From positions 1-33,813 of the IMG/VR virus record IMGVR_UViG_3300027973_000135: DNA of 33,813 nucleotides; one strand, written 5' to 3'. How positions within the stretch are numbered: the stretch's first letter is position 1; every line of letters starts with the position of its first letter. Source of the DNA: a virus. Below are positions 1 to 10,917 of this stretch, one piece after another. The position numbers and the translations under genes were made by a program. The notes beneath the pieces are model-generated. The model was given only the letters and a program-made list of their open reading frames with translations. It made no database searches and was not told where the DNA came from.

Positions 1-1
1 G

Positions 2-3000
2 AAGGAAAATAAATTTGGTGTAGATACTTATCTAGACAGAGAGACTGTATATAGAGAGTTACTTGAGGTGTTTACTGGAAAGCAAACATTCAATGACATG
101 GTAACGGCTCTTGAGAATGCAGCTATTTACAAACCAAACATTATTAATCCTGTACTTGACTTTGTAAAAGGATTAGATGCTCCTCAAAAAGCAATGATGT
201 ATAATGCATTTGCTCTTGCTACTACTGAGTTTGTACTTATGAAGAGTAAGTCAGAACCTAATAACAAACTTAGAGTAGAGATCTTTAATCCTAATAGAAA
301 AGGAAAAGCTGAGAAGTTAGTAGACTCTTGGAGGAATGCAGTAATTGCTACTGACGATGTTAACTCAAGAGGTCTATACAAAGCACAGCAACTAGAAGGA
401 AAGGAAGGAGAAGAGCCTACTCTTACTTATGCAAAAATTGATTCTAAGATTAATGAAGTTGTAGAAGCATTTAAAGTTCTTGAAAAGCTTATGCCTCAAA
501 GACCTATAGGGGATATCCCTATGGAGCCTGGTATAACTAATCCTATTGTTAAAGGAATCGGTGATTTGATGTGGGCTATGGGATTGAATGTTGGAGACAA
601 CATGAATATCCAAGACACTTATGATAACGTCCACAAAATTGTTAGCAATGGCTTCTATGTTTCGGATGCAGGTGGAACTAGAAAAGTTCAAGGCCAAATG
701 GCTGCAAAAGTATTACAGAATAAACTGTATGCTTTAATGAATGGTATTGCAACATTTAAAGCTGATAAGGGTAGCTTGGTAGGATCTATGACTCCTGGAA
801 CTAGCACTAACTACATAGTTAGTAAGAAGTCAGTTGCCTTAGAGTTTGCAGAATTCTTTGCCCCTGTACTTAGCATAGCTGGTGAGAGCCACGTATCTGC
901 AAGTGGATCACAGATTTATGCAACTAATACACAGTCTCACATGCAAGAGATTGTTACTGATCTTAAAACTAATAGAGCTGCATTTATTGAAAGATACATG
1001 CAAGACCCATTTATGGGAGCTCATGGTAATCCTGAGTTTCAGTCTATATTATTTAGAGCTTTTCAAGATGAAACATTCTTTAAAGAGTTTAGATTGGAAG
1101 ATCTGGATGCCCTTAAAGAATCAGATAGATTTGATGATGCTACATCCTATGGGGATATGTCCAAGATAGATTCATATGTAGTACGTATTAATGCATTTAT
1201 TAATGCAGGAAGAGCTGATACTACTAAAATCTTTGCATCTGTACAGGCTGATAGAGATAAGTTTACAACTAATAATGTACCTAGACTTAGCAGGTTGTCT
1301 GCTAAAATGAAAAATGCTAGCAAAGCTGAGTTGATTAAAGCTCAGATTGTACAGGACTTCTTACGTATGGCTGAGGCTAGAAGAATAGTACTCAGTGGAG
1401 ATACCTCATTGTTTGTAGATGGGTATCATACCGATCCAAAAACTGGAGTAACTATCGATGAGAATGGTAACTTCCTCGGAAGAGCATTTGATTCTAAATT
1501 CTTCCAGTTTACAGCTCTTGATGAGAATGGACAGCAGATTGTAACAGACGAAGTTCTTACTAAAAATAGCCAATCAATCCTAGAAAAGAATTCCTTAAGC
1601 ACAGTGATAGATGACTATGTAAAGGGTAAATTATCGAAAGAAGAAAAAGCTGCAGTAGATGCTAAACTAAATGCTATGGTAGCTAAGCTTGATACTTATA
1701 TGAAGAATCAAGCTGCTAAGCTTAAGCAGATACTATCAGAGAAGCTTCCAAACAATGAGACTCATTTAAATAGAATAGATAACGTAAGTCTAAGTGGCTT
1801 AAAGGAGAACGAGATACTTGAAGCATTTGTGTTTGAAGAAACACTGATGAGAAACGAACTAGTTAAACTTTACCGTGGATCCAGAGCTTACTCGAAGAAT
1901 CTTGTAGACTTCTACAAACGTATGGGTCACTTGACTTCTCCAGGTTCTAAGTATGCACTTAAGTCTGACAATGTTGGCTCAGTAGACTGGATGCCAGGTG
2001 AGGCCTATGGTATGATGGATACCTTTAATGAGATTACTCTTGCCGATCTTAAACTCAATACTACCCCTGAACAAGTAAAGAGAGCTAATGAGGCTGCTGA
2101 TAAAATGAGAGATGGGTTAGTTGCTTCTGGTATTCCATTAGAGAATGCAACAATTATCTCTAATGCATATCGTCCAAATAAGTTTGATTCTACCGATGCT
2201 CAAGCATTCATTAGCCTTGACATGCACAGAGGGTTAATGCAAGGTGAAGGTAAGTGGACTAAAGAAGCTGAGATGGCATATAAGAATTACAAGCAGACTG
2301 GAGAGTTTGTTTACATGCCAGGGTTTGTACCTAAGGGTTATAAAGCTGGAGATGCTGTCCCTGTATATCCTACAAAGACTTACTTCGAGAAGCTACAATT
2401 AGTAGGTAACTCAATGACCCCGATATCAGAGAAGAACTCTTACTCTGTACTTCTTAAATCTTACACTAAGGACTTCCCTAAACTAGAGGACCTTCGTCAA
2501 AGAATGGAATCAGAAGGAGTCTATGCAGGTATGGATCCAGTCCATGTTGCAAACTTTGTATCAGGTAAAAAGCTAGCTAAGAGAAATGTACACAATGTAA
2601 CAGGTTTAGCAGGAGAGTTTGCTACTACCGTGATAAATACGAATGAGTCTAAAGGGTTGAGAAAACCTCAGACTATCCCAGAGATGAAGGATAACCCAGT
2701 TGTTACTCTTAACCGTCAGATTAAGAAGAACATGATGGCTAACGTAAACAATGCTACTACTTATACTTACAATGCAGGCATTGAAGGTAAAGAAGTAGAT
2801 TTGAATGGGGGAGAAATGCAGGCCATGTACCATGCAGCTATTGAAGAGAAGTTGGCTAGGGACATGCAAGATGTAATGCAAGAGCTTAAGATATCAGACT
2901 TGCAAGCAGCTCTGGGTACTAAAGACCCTAAGATTATTAACGATGCTAAACTCGATGTACTTAAGAATATCCGTGACATTATCTACAAACAAATCCTTGA

Positions 3001-5776
3001 TGGGGATTTACACTCTAACTATTACCGAGCCCTAGACATTGAGTTAGAAGCTGATGGTAGCCCTAGATTTAAGGTGCCACTTGATCTCCCGATATATAAT
3101 AAGAAGTTTGAATCTATCATCATGTCTGTGATGAGCAACAGAGTATTCAAACAATCTGTAAAAGGGTATGAGGCTGTACAGGTGGCTCAGCTTGGTGGGC
3201 ACGAGATTGACAATGAGCTTAAGTTCTATGAAGTTGTTAATGCTAATGGTAAGCAGAGACTTGCCCATGCAGAGGTAATGATCAGAGAAGACTTGGCTCG
3301 TCAGTTTGGAATTAAACCTGGCCAATCTTTAGATGAAGTTCCAGAAGAGCTTAGAAGAATCATTGGTTACCGTATCCCTAACCAGGATAAGGCATCTACA
3401 GTTATCCTAAAGATAAAAGGATTCCTTCCTGAGAATTATGCTAAGTCTATAGTTGTACCTGGACAGCTTGTAAAATTGATGGGATCTGACTTTGACGTGG
3501 ATAAACTCTTCTTGATGTTCCCAGAAGTGGAAGAAGATGCTACATCTAAATACGGAATTAAAAAAGTAATTCCAGATTACAAGAAGATAGCAACTACTCC
3601 TGGAATGATTCAGGATAGAAAGAAGGTATCTAACAAACAGCTTAACAATATTATCCTAGATACTATGGAAGCTGTGATGGCTAACCCTGCACACTTCACT
3701 GAGACTTTGTCTCCACTTGACGACACTACACTTCAAAAAGAAGTAAACAGAATAAGAGAGGCCCTTCCAGAATTTGACACAGCTCAAGACTGGAATGATA
3801 TAAGCACAGAAACTGATGCTCTTATCCGTAACCAAGCTGGTAATAAACTTCGTGGTATTTATGCAAACATTATTGCAGGAAGAAACGTAGCTCAGCATGG
3901 TATCGTTAATCTTAATAAAGATTATGCTATTAAGATTCAGAATGCAGCTGGGCAAGTAGAAGAATTCTTCCAGTATCAAACATACACTAAGGAAGGAATA
4001 ACTACGGATAAGTCAGGATCACTGTTCTTGTCTGCAGCTGTGGATGCTGGTAAGGATCCAATCCAACTTGAACTTAATGATAGTTTGATCACTGCTCCAA
4101 TAAGAGCATTGTTCATGGCTTATCATAATGATTATGATACTGCTACTTGTACTAACCTACTCAATCAACCATATGTAAGAAGACTTACTTCTATACTTGA
4201 GAACCAATATGGTGGAGAAAGTAGACAGTTGGAAAATGCAAAGAAGGCAGTTATTGCAGAGATAAGAGCTGAGATGACTAAGAGAAAAGCAGCTCTTGGT
4301 GATAAGACTCCAGTAGAAACTAAAGTAGCTACTGAGACTACTCCTATGAATGCTGAAGATCTTAAGAACCTATCTAAAGAGAATAGAGACCTTGAGCAGC
4401 AATTAGCATACGTGCAAAACTTTGTGTTATTCCACAGAGCTGGTAACAAGCTACTGAGTCTCTATAAGAGAATTACTCCTGACTCTATGGACGGACTTAA
4501 TAGAATAGGTAACATCGAATCTTATAACGACAAAGCTAAAGACTTCGAAGCTACAGTAGATCCAGAAACTGGAGATGTAGAAGACCTAATGTTCTATGGT
4601 CCTGATCCAAACGGAAATGTCCTGGATCAGTTCTTAGGGGAAGAGTCTATATATGGACTAGAGAGAGGTTACGAAACACTTAAGGACAATAGTTTACTTG
4701 TGGCTAGTTACTTCTTCCCAATGAGAACTAGTTCAGCCTTCTTAAGTATGAAGGAGAGAATTAAACTAGGTGCTGGGGTAAAAGGAATGACTAGTGCTAT
4801 GCATCAATTAGTGGATGCTAACCTTACATTCCTTATGCTTACTAAGAGCACATCTCCTTTCTTGAGATACTTAAATCAAAGTTATGCTGAGGATATGTAT
4901 AGCAATGCTACTAATAACATTGGTACTAGACTCAATCAATTGAAAAAACAATTCCCTAAGCTTGCTTCTACTAAGTTTATTAGTAACTTTGAAACCGAAG
5001 TAGATCCAATTAAGAAATACTACGGTATTAAGTTTGACGGATCGTTTGCATTCTCTAGAAGTGAGAGAGAAGGATTTACATCTACTCTTAGAGCTATGAT
5101 GTTTAGCCCTCAGTACTTCTTAAATGTAAACCCTGAGGATGTAGTTCTTACAAATGGAGTTATTCAAGATCCTAAGTTAAAAGCAGAAGCTCTAAAAATT
5201 AAACAGCTTGGTCAGCAACTTGCTATGCACAGTTTCTTATCAAGTGGATTTAGACAAGGAGCTGGATCATACCATGATATCATCCCTATTGAGTTCTGGA
5301 GTGCTCCACAAAAAGTAGGTAACGAGCAGAAGAGTATTTTGGAATTCTTACATGAAGAGAGTAATAAACTTGGGAATGCCAGCTACTTTGATACTGCAGA
5401 TCTTATGACTTACATGCAATTGTTTGGTCCTATGAAAGCTGAAGGTAGACCACTTCTAGATAGGCAGAATAATAGAGGTCTTAATAATAAAACTACTGAG
5501 CTGACTAGTTCTAAAAACAAACAGTTCTTAGTATTTAAAAACTCCAAAACTAACGAGATTGGAACATTTATAAAGACAGGAAAGAAAGGAGATAAATTCG
5601 TATACGGAAGACTTGACTCTGCATTTGTAGGAAAGACAATATACTCTCTCCCAAATATCTCAACAGATGAACAGATGGCTAAGGCACAAGTGTTCAAAGA
5701 ATCCTTGGAGTTTACAAATGATATAAAAATTCCTGGGGTAAAAGACAATGATAATCTGATGTTGTGTAACGGATAA
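2..5776 (+). CDS. Giant virion-type DNA-dependent RNA polymerase (5' end outside window)
   Basis: The reading frame is open from base 2 with no stop, so the gene starts left of the window; the GTG at 68 is only the first possible start inside it. About 1,920 residues are visible. The key signature is GSDFDVDKL, with the aspartates encoded at 3488-3502 (about residue 1141 counted from base 68). This is the metal-binding DxDxD loop of the double-psi beta-barrel RNA polymerases described in crAss-like phages and related to YonO-type enzymes. The length fits the giant single-chain polymerases of crAss-like phages, which are packaged in the virion and transcribe early genes; that role is taken from the family, not seen here. 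The stop is TAA and the next giant gene begins 25 bases on, same strand. I could not delimit the second barrel by eye. Base composition and codon use match the neighbour. Confidence 0.85.
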   Translation, partial: KENKFGVDTYLDRETVYRELLEVFTGKQTFNDMVTALENAAIYKPNIINPVLDFVKGLDAPQKAMMYNAFALATTEFVLMKSKSEPNNKLRVEIFNPNRKGKAEKLVDSWRNAVIATDDVNSRGLYKAQQLEGKEGEEPTLTYAKIDSKINEVVEAFKVLEKLMPQRPIGDIPMEPGITNPIVKGIGDLMWAMGLNVGDNMNIQDTYDNVHKIVSNGFYVSDAGGTRKVQGQMAAKVLQNKLYALMNGIATFKADKGSLVGSMTPGTSTNYIVSKKSVALEFAEFFAPVLSIAGESHVSASGSQIYATNTQSHMQEIVTDLKTNRAAFIERYMQDPFMGAHGNPEFQSILFRAFQDETFFKEFRLEDLDALKESDRFDDATSYGDMSKIDSYVVRINAFINAGRADTTKIFASVQADRDKFTTNNVPRLSRLSAKMKNASKAELIKAQIVQDFLRMAEARRIVLSGDTSLFVDGYHTDPKTGVTIDENGNFLGRAFDSKFFQFTALDENGQQIVTDEVLTKNSQSILEKNSLSTVIDDYVKGKLSKEEKAAVDAKLNAMVAKLDTYMKNQAAKLKQILSEKLPNNETHLNRIDNVSLSGLKENEILEAFVFEETLMRNELVKLYRGSRAYSKNLVDFYKRMGHLTSPGSKYALKSDNVGSVDWMPGEAYGMMDTFNEITLADLKLNTTPEQVKRANEAADKMRDGLVASGIPLENATIISNAYRPNKFDSTDAQAFISLDMHRGLMQGEGKWTKEAEMAYKNYKQTGEFVYMPGFVPKGYKAGDAVPVYPTKTYFEKLQLVGNSMTPISEKNSYSVLLKSYTKDFPKLEDLRQRMESEGVYAGMDPVHVANFVSGKKLAKRNVHNVTGLAGEFATTVINTNESKGLRKPQTIPEMKDNPVVTLNRQIKKNMMANVNNATTYTYNAGIEGKEVDLNGGEMQAMYHAAIEEKLARDMQDVMQELKISDLQAALGTKDPKIINDAKLDVLKNIRDIIYKQILDGDLHSNYYRALDIELEADGSPRFKVPLDLPIYNKKFESIIMSVMSNRVFKQSVKGYEAVQVAQLGGHEIDNELKFYEVVNANGKQRLAHAEVMIREDLARQFGIKPGQSLDEVPEELRRIIGYRIPNQDKASTVILKIKGFLPENYAKSIVVPGQLVKLMGSDFDVDKLFLMFPEVEEDATSKYGIKKVIPDYKKIATTPGMIQDRKKVSNKQLNNIILDTMEAVMANPAHFTETLSPLDDTTLQKEVNRIREALPEFDTAQDWNDISTETDALIRNQAGNKLRGIYANIIAGRNVAQHGIVNLNKDYAIKIQNAAGQVEEFFQYQTYTKEGITTDKSGSLFLSAAVDAGKDPIQLELNDSLITAPIRALFMAYHNDYDTATCTNLLNQPYVRRLTSILENQYGGESRQLENAKKAVIAEIRAEMTKRKAALGDKTPVETKVATETTPMNAEDLKNLSKENRDLEQQLAYVQNFVLFHRAGNKLLSLYKRITPDSMDGLNRIGNIESYNDKAKDFEATVDPETGDVEDLMFYGPDPNGNVLDQFLGEESIYGLERGYETLKDNSLLVASYFFPMRTSSAFLSMKERIKLGAGVKGMTSAMHQLVDANLTFLMLTKSTSPFLRYLNQSYAEDMYSNATNNIGTRLNQLKKQFPKLASTKFISNFETEVDPIKKYYGIKFDGSFAFSRSEREGFTSTLRAMMFSPQYFLNVNPEDVVLTNGVIQDPKLKAEALKIKQLGQQLAMHSFLSSGFRQGAGSYHDIIPIEFWSAPQKVGNEQKSILEFLHEESNKLGNASYFDTADLMTYMQLFGPMKAEGRPLLDRQNNRGLNNKTTELTSSKNKQFLVFKNSKTNEIGTFIKTGKKGDKFVYGRLDSAFVGKTIYSLPNISTDEQMAKAQVFKESLEFTNDIKIPGVKDNDNLMLCNG

Positions 5777-5801
5777 CTAACTTTGTATAAATAATAATAG
5801 A

Positions 5802-8800
5802 ATGAGTTGTGTAGTATCAAACATTAATGGTAATGGAGTAATAGTAGCTAACCCTACTGAGACTTTAATAGTAAACACTGTTGACGCAGCTGCTTCTACT
5901 GGTGCACCTATCTCTGGAAGAGAGATCTACAAGATTATCCAATCTGCTGGGTATGTAATGTCTGGTGGTAAACTGAACATGCCATTGCTTGTAGATGCTA
6001 ACAACAGACAAGGTAGAGACATTTCTTCTATCCAATCTATGGCTAGACTAAATGTACACTTTGCTATTAACTATGGAGCTACTGGACCTGTATTTAAACT
6101 ACAAGGTTTTAAATCTAAAGGATCACCTGACTCAGCACGACCAGGTAAAACAGCTGCAGTTCTCCCAACTCATGATTACTATGTAAGTATTGATGAAACT
6201 CAACTTAATTCTTTAAATAGACTTGCTGCTCCTATGCAATTGAGTGACTATGATAGAGCTCAAATGTATCAGTATGTAGCTAACTATAAAAGAGGAGCAG
6301 CTGATGCAGCTAGGTACCAACAAGTTTTTAATCCTTATACTCCAGTAGCTACTGCTACAGCTGTAATGGCTGAGTCTGAGGTAGTATCAAATGCTGCACA
6401 GAATCAGTTATCCAAGTTTGATTTAGAAGCAGATAGCAGACAACTTGAAACACCTGTAGGAGAAATACAGTATCAAGATGTGGCTGACCAAATCATTAGT
6501 ATCAAGAATACATTTAGAACACAGGGTATAGAAGTTAACGTAGAGGTAGATCCTGAACTCCCTGTAAAAGGAAGAATCGTAATAGAACCAGGTAAGCCTG
6601 CTACCATAAAGTTTAACCCAACCAGGATGACTGAGGATACTCACATCCACGAGTTCAGCCATCTTTTAGTTGAGCTCTTAGGTGAGGATAATGCAACAGT
6701 TAAAGCTGCAATCAAAGAGCTAAAGGGTACAGAACTATACAGACAGGTTAAAGAAAAATACCCTGAGCTTGACGAAGCTACATTGGATAAAGAGGTTGTG
6801 GTTACTGCTATTGGATTGGCAGGTGCTAAGATCAATAGAACCAAACCTAACAAATTCCAGCAGATAGTTAATAAGATATTCAGAGCACTTGCAAAAGCTT
6901 TGAACATAAATAACAATGATTCTGCTGTAGAAGAACTTGCTAAGATTTTGCTAGAGGGAAGGTTTGACAAAGCCATGTTCAAGGGAAGCCTTAAGTCTAT
7001 GATGGCTGATAGCCGTGGTGATCAAAGAGTTAAGGATGACTTTGAGAATATTCTTGCAGATATAAAAATTGCTGTAAAAGAAAACATAGCTAAGTTAGAA
7101 AGAGCAGGAGAAGAAGCAAATGAAAAAGCTGTTGCTCGTCTTAAGCTTATGTATGAGGACCTAGAAAAGGTTAAAAAGATTGAACAGTTAATGGACTTTG
7201 TAGCTTATGCTTCTCGTGTAGCTACCACTGCTGATGACATGCTTACAGAGATAGATGAGAAGTACAATCCAAATCTATCTACATCAGAAAGATTGCAGCT
7301 CATCAACCAACTACATAAAGTAGGGGACACAGTATCTAACTTCTACGGAGGTATGGATCCTGATAAAAGCTTGATGGCTAAGATTCGTAACTTGGTTAGG
7401 TATAAGAAAGTAAGATTACAAAGTAAACTTACCCAAGAACAGCAAACCACTGATCAAGAATTCTTAAAGCTTACCAAGCTAGAGCAATCTCTTATTAATG
7501 CCATCGATAAGATGAGCATAATTGCAAATGATTATAACGAGGTAGGTATTCCTATGATGGCTGATCTACTTCTAGAATACAACAATACTGATACAGAAGA
7601 TCAGATAAATAGCATTATCGATAATATTAGTAAAAACAAAAGACTTATTGCCCCAGACAAGAATGATGAATGGAGAGCTTTAGAGAAGAAGTTTAAAGAC
7701 GGAACATTGACTGATGAGAAGGGCAATAAAATCACAACTAAAGAAGGATTGTTTGATGCTCAGCTTAAACTAAATATCAAACAACTAGAAAATAAAAAGA
7801 TAGGTAGAGAGACTTTAATTAACGAATTAAGAGAAGCTCAGAAAGATAAGTCTGCATTCAGCTACGTATTGGATCCTATTGTCTATTCGTCTCAGGCTAG
7901 TCTTCAAATGTTTGCTATGACTTTGAAGAATAAAATGTATGAAGCCAATGATGATACCCAAGAGGTAGCATACAAAGTTGCTGATGCATATAGAAAGTTT
8001 GCAGAGAGTAAAGGTTCTGGTGTTAACCCAGTAACTTTTAATGAAGACATCATCGAGGTACATGAGTACATGGTTAGAGACCCGCAAACTGGGGAGATGA
8101 AGAAAGAGAGGATATTAACTTTTGTGCAGCCTTTAGATGTAACTGGCTATAGAAAAGCAGAGTCAGCTATGTATGAGGGATTGAATACTAAGTATGCTAT
8201 CCCGACCACTCCAGATGAGAGAAAAGCATGGTTTGATGATGCTAAGAATAAAGTTAAGATTGCTCAGTTCTATGAGGAGCAGTCTAACTGGTATGCTAAC
8301 AACTCTGAGCCTAGCCCTGATTCACAGAAGCTATTGCAAAGATTAACTAATGAACTTGCTGCAGCTAATAAAGGATTGTCAACTGCATCTGCTAATAACG
8401 ATGGGGATAGAATGGCCTATTATCATTCTCAGATTCAAGAGATCCAGAGTTTGATGAATAAGATCTATGATCCTAAACGTAGACAGTTCAAAGGTAGAGC
8501 AGTTCAACCATTAGCAGCTAAATATACTAACCCAAAGTATACAGCTCTTAAAGCTAACGGCCCTGCATTTGAATATTACACAGCTCTTCTAGATGTGTAT
8601 AAGGATAGCCAGAAACTAATAGGTAAGAATGGTCCAGTAAGAAACTCATGGGAGAGTTTTAGTTACGTAGCTCCAGCAATACTTGCTGATGGACTTGAAA
8701 AAGTTCAGAAAGATGGAGTTATAGACTCTATTAAACTAGGGGCTAGAGAGACTTTAAACTTTTTATCTACAGATACTCACTACGGAGATTCAATCAATGC

Positions 8801-10481
8801 TAACAAAGAAGCTAGAGATAAAGTTATCCCTATCTTCTACGTAAACCCTATCAACGAGAAGCTTGCAACCAGAGACATGGCATCTGCTATTGTACAATTT
8901 GCAGGTATGGCTAACATGTTCCAAAGAAAGTCTGAGATACAAGGAGCTGTAATGTTGATGAGAGATATTGTTGAGAAGAGAGAGACTCTAACAGTAAACT
9001 CTAGTAGCTCTCCTATAATTAACATATACTCTAAAATTATAGGGAAGACTAGATACCAAACTAATAAAGAAGTATCAAATAACTTCAAGCATCTTGCTGA
9101 GTTTATCGACACTGTATTCTTTGGGGAAGAAGAACTTAAAGCAAGCTTAAACTTTGCAGGAAAAGAGTTCTCGTATAATAAGATAGCAGCCAAGTTAGCC
9201 AGCTTTACAGCTTTGAACAACCTTGCATTCAATGCACTTCAAGCAGGTAACCAGTTGCTTCTGGATAACGTAAGACTTATAGAAGAAGGAGTAGCTGGCC
9301 AGTACTTCTCTAAGGGAGACCTAGCTTGGGCTAAATCTACTTACCACTTGCAACTGCAAGGTATTGGACAAATGAAAGACTATGAGAAGTTTGTCCCTAA
9401 AGGTAAGATGGGACAGGCTATTAACTTCTTCGATGCACTAGGAGAAACACTATCTTCAGACACAGGGAATAGAACAGGGCCAGTAGCAATAAAGGCCGTA
9501 AAAAATATCCCTATGGCCCTTCAAGGGATAATGGAGAATGAGACAGCTGTTACTAGAATGCTTGCCATGATGAAGTCTTATGAGGGTAAACTCAAGGATG
9601 CACAAGGCAATGTAATAAATAATGCAGACGGCAAACCTGCTAATCTATGGGATGTATTCATCCTAGATGAAAAGTCAGGTAGATATGGTATCGACCCAAA
9701 GGTTGCTAATGCTGATCAGATACGGAATAGATTCAGAATGAAAGTATCTGGATTGACTAAAAAGACAAACCAGGTTAAGAATAAGTTTGATGATGCTGTT
9801 CTACAACGTAGATGGTATGGCAAACTAATCATGCTCTTTAGAAGATACTTTATCCCATCACTTAGAAGATACTATGGAAGTGGAACTGGTACATTAGGAG
9901 CTGGATTGCATCAAGACTTAGAACTTGGTACAGTATCAGAAGGTATTTACCACACAGCTGCTAGACTTTTCAAAGAGTCATATAAGGCTAAAGGGAATAT
10001 AGTAGGTGTGTACCGTAATATGGAAAAGTTTGAGAAAGAGAATATAAAGAGATTTGGTACCCAGGCAATGTTCATGTTAATATGTGTACTAGCTGTAGCA
10101 GCTCTCTCTGATGATGATGAAGAGGAAACATATGCTGAGCAGTTCTTGATCTATCAAGCACTTAGAATGCAAACAGAATTACGTCAGTTCTCTAGCCCAA
10201 CAGAATTTATTAAGATGGCTGAATCTCCAACAGCTACTATCAGACCTCTACAAAAGGTAGTTAACCTTTTCGATCTTGGAACTGCAGAGCTTGGTGCTTT
10301 GTTTACAGGAAATAGAGAAGGACTAGACTATGCAAGAAGTACTGCAGGAAATGAGAAGGGAGATAATAAATTCGTAGCTAAGCTAGAAGAACTTGTACCA
10401 ATTCTAGGAGGTGTAGAGAAATCAAAGAATCCAGAAGATGCATCTAAGTGGTTTAACTTAGGAGCTGGCTCAGGTAAATAA
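5802..10481 (+). CDS. Giant virion-associated protein with HExxH zinc-peptidase motif and C-terminal hydrophobic segment
   Basis: 1559 residues. Residues 283-287 read HEFSH, preceded by THI and followed by LLVELLG, a canonical HExxH zinc-peptidase helix. A downstream KEVVVTAIG stretch around residue 330 could supply the third, glutamate ligand, as in gluzincins. The middle is long, charged and largely helical. Near residues 1420-1436 is a hydrophobic stretch (MFMLICVLAVAAL) followed at once by an acidic run DDDEEE, suggesting one membrane-interacting helix. In crAss-like phages the polymerase is neighboured by very large capsid or ejection proteins, some with a Zn-peptidase domain; placing this protein there is inference. 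It may be ejected with the polymerase or process it. The start ATG at 5802 follows an A/T-rich leader with no Shine-Dalgarno. The gene ends just before a strong terminator. Confidence 0.8.
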   Translation: MSCVVSNINGNGVIVANPTETLIVNTVDAAASTGAPISGREIYKIIQSAGYVMSGGKLNMPLLVDANNRQGRDISSIQSMARLNVHFAINYGATGPVFKLQGFKSKGSPDSARPGKTAAVLPTHDYYVSIDETQLNSLNRLAAPMQLSDYDRAQMYQYVANYKRGAADAARYQQVFNPYTPVATATAVMAESEVVSNAAQNQLSKFDLEADSRQLETPVGEIQYQDVADQIISIKNTFRTQGIEVNVEVDPELPVKGRIVIEPGKPATIKFNPTRMTEDTHIHEFSHLLVELLGEDNATVKAAIKELKGTELYRQVKEKYPELDEATLDKEVVVTAIGLAGAKINRTKPNKFQQIVNKIFRALAKALNINNNDSAVEELAKILLEGRFDKAMFKGSLKSMMADSRGDQRVKDDFENILADIKIAVKENIAKLERAGEEANEKAVARLKLMYEDLEKVKKIEQLMDFVAYASRVATTADDMLTEIDEKYNPNLSTSERLQLINQLHKVGDTVSNFYGGMDPDKSLMAKIRNLVRYKKVRLQSKLTQEQQTTDQEFLKLTKLEQSLINAIDKMSIIANDYNEVGIPMMADLLLEYNNTDTEDQINSIIDNISKNKRLIAPDKNDEWRALEKKFKDGTLTDEKGNKITTKEGLFDAQLKLNIKQLENKKIGRETLINELREAQKDKSAFSYVLDPIVYSSQASLQMFAMTLKNKMYEANDDTQEVAYKVADAYRKFAESKGSGVNPVTFNEDIIEVHEYMVRDPQTGEMKKERILTFVQPLDVTGYRKAESAMYEGLNTKYAIPTTPDERKAWFDDAKNKVKIAQFYEEQSNWYANNSEPSPDSQKLLQRLTNELAAANKGLSTASANNDGDRMAYYHSQIQEIQSLMNKIYDPKRRQFKGRAVQPLAAKYTNPKYTALKANGPAFEYYTALLDVYKDSQKLIGKNGPVRNSWESFSYVAPAILADGLEKVQKDGVIDSIKLGARETLNFLSTDTHYGDSINANKEARDKVIPIFYVNPINEKLATRDMASAIVQFAGMANMFQRKSEIQGAVMLMRDIVEKRETLTVNSSSSPIINIYSKIIGKTRYQTNKEVSNNFKHLAEFIDTVFFGEEELKASLNFAGKEFSYNKIAAKLASFTALNNLAFNALQAGNQLLLDNVRLIEEGVAGQYFSKGDLAWAKSTYHLQLQGIGQMKDYEKFVPKGKMGQAINFFDALGETLSSDTGNRTGPVAIKAVKNIPMALQGIMENETAVTRMLAMMKSYEGKLKDAQGNVINNADGKPANLWDVFILDEKSGRYGIDPKVANADQIRNRFRMKVSGLTKKTNQVKNKFDDAVLQRRWYGKLIMLFRRYFIPSLRRYYGSGTGTLGAGLHQDLELGTVSEGIYHTAARLFKESYKAKGNIVGVYRNMEKFEKENIKRFGTQAMFMLICVLAVAALSDDDEEETYAEQFLIYQALRMQTELRQFSSPTEFIKMAESPTATIRPLQKVVNLFDLGTAELGALFTGNREGLDYARSTAGNEKGDNKFVAKLEELVPILGGVEKSKNPEDASKWFNLGAGSGK

Positions 10482-10490
10482 GACGGGGCA

Positions 10491-10522
10491 TTAAAAAAAG
10501 GGGCTTTCGCCCCTTTCTTTTT
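10491..10522. terminator. Bidirectional hairpin terminator between convergent blocks
   Basis: A run of A, then GGGGC-TTTC-GCCCC, then a T-rich run. The GC core is flanked by A on one side and T on the other, so it works as a Rho-independent terminator read from either strand. It sits between the stop of the plus-strand giant gene (10481) and the end of the minus-strand block (10532). Confidence 0.92.
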
Positions 10523-10531
10523 AACCAACAT

Positions 10532-10915
10532 TTACCACCATGAGGAGTAAATTATTTTGTACCCATCTTTAAGATACTGTCTAGCATCATTGATAAATTT
10601 AAGATCTCTTTTCATGTCTTCCTGAGCCCATTCTTCTTGAGAATAAGAATCATTCCCGAAGAAAAATCCTTCGGTTCTTGGAAGAGCTTTATCAATCACA
10701 TCTTTCTCTAGTCTATCTAGATCTTCAGCAGTTAGTTCTAAATCAACACAATTGAATTCTCTATTGGAGTCTGGATTCTTATCTCTATAGAGATTCTCCA
10801 TCCATCCTTGAAGTCTATTGTGTTTTCTCCAATAGGCAATATCAGTGTCTACTGGTTCTACTTCTTCGTCATTATCAATGACTTGTCTTGCATAAGCATA
10901 CTGGTCTAAGCCCAT
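10532..10915 (-). CDS. Conserved phage hypothetical protein (MGLDxYAY...SWW family)
   Basis: 127 residues with a pattern I recognise from many phage genomes: an N-terminal MGLDQYAYA, a central YWRKHNRLQGWMENLY, an acidic LTAEDLDRLEKD, then LPRTEGFFFG and a C-terminal YSSWW. Homologues are sometimes labelled by chance with enzyme names; the function is unknown. The start is well supported: AAGGAG lies about 8 bases upstream of the ATG, one of the clearer Shine-Dalgarno sequences in the window. It is the last gene of the minus block and ends at the bidirectional terminator. Rich in acidic and aromatic residues, no membrane segment. Confidence 0.8.
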   Translation of the reverse strand: MGLDQYAYARQVIDNDEEVEPVDTDIAYWRKHNRLQGWMENLYRDKNPDSNREFNCVDLELTAEDLDRLEKDVIDKALPRTEGFFFGNDSYSQEEWAQEDMKRDLKFINDARQYLKDGYKIIYSSWW

Positions 10916-10917
10916 AA

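Noticed and set aside
184-9232. Many minus-strand open frames opposite the two giant genes
   Set aside because: They are shadows: composition is antisense-like, no domains, no initiation signals, and they lie opposite genes with clear protein signatures.
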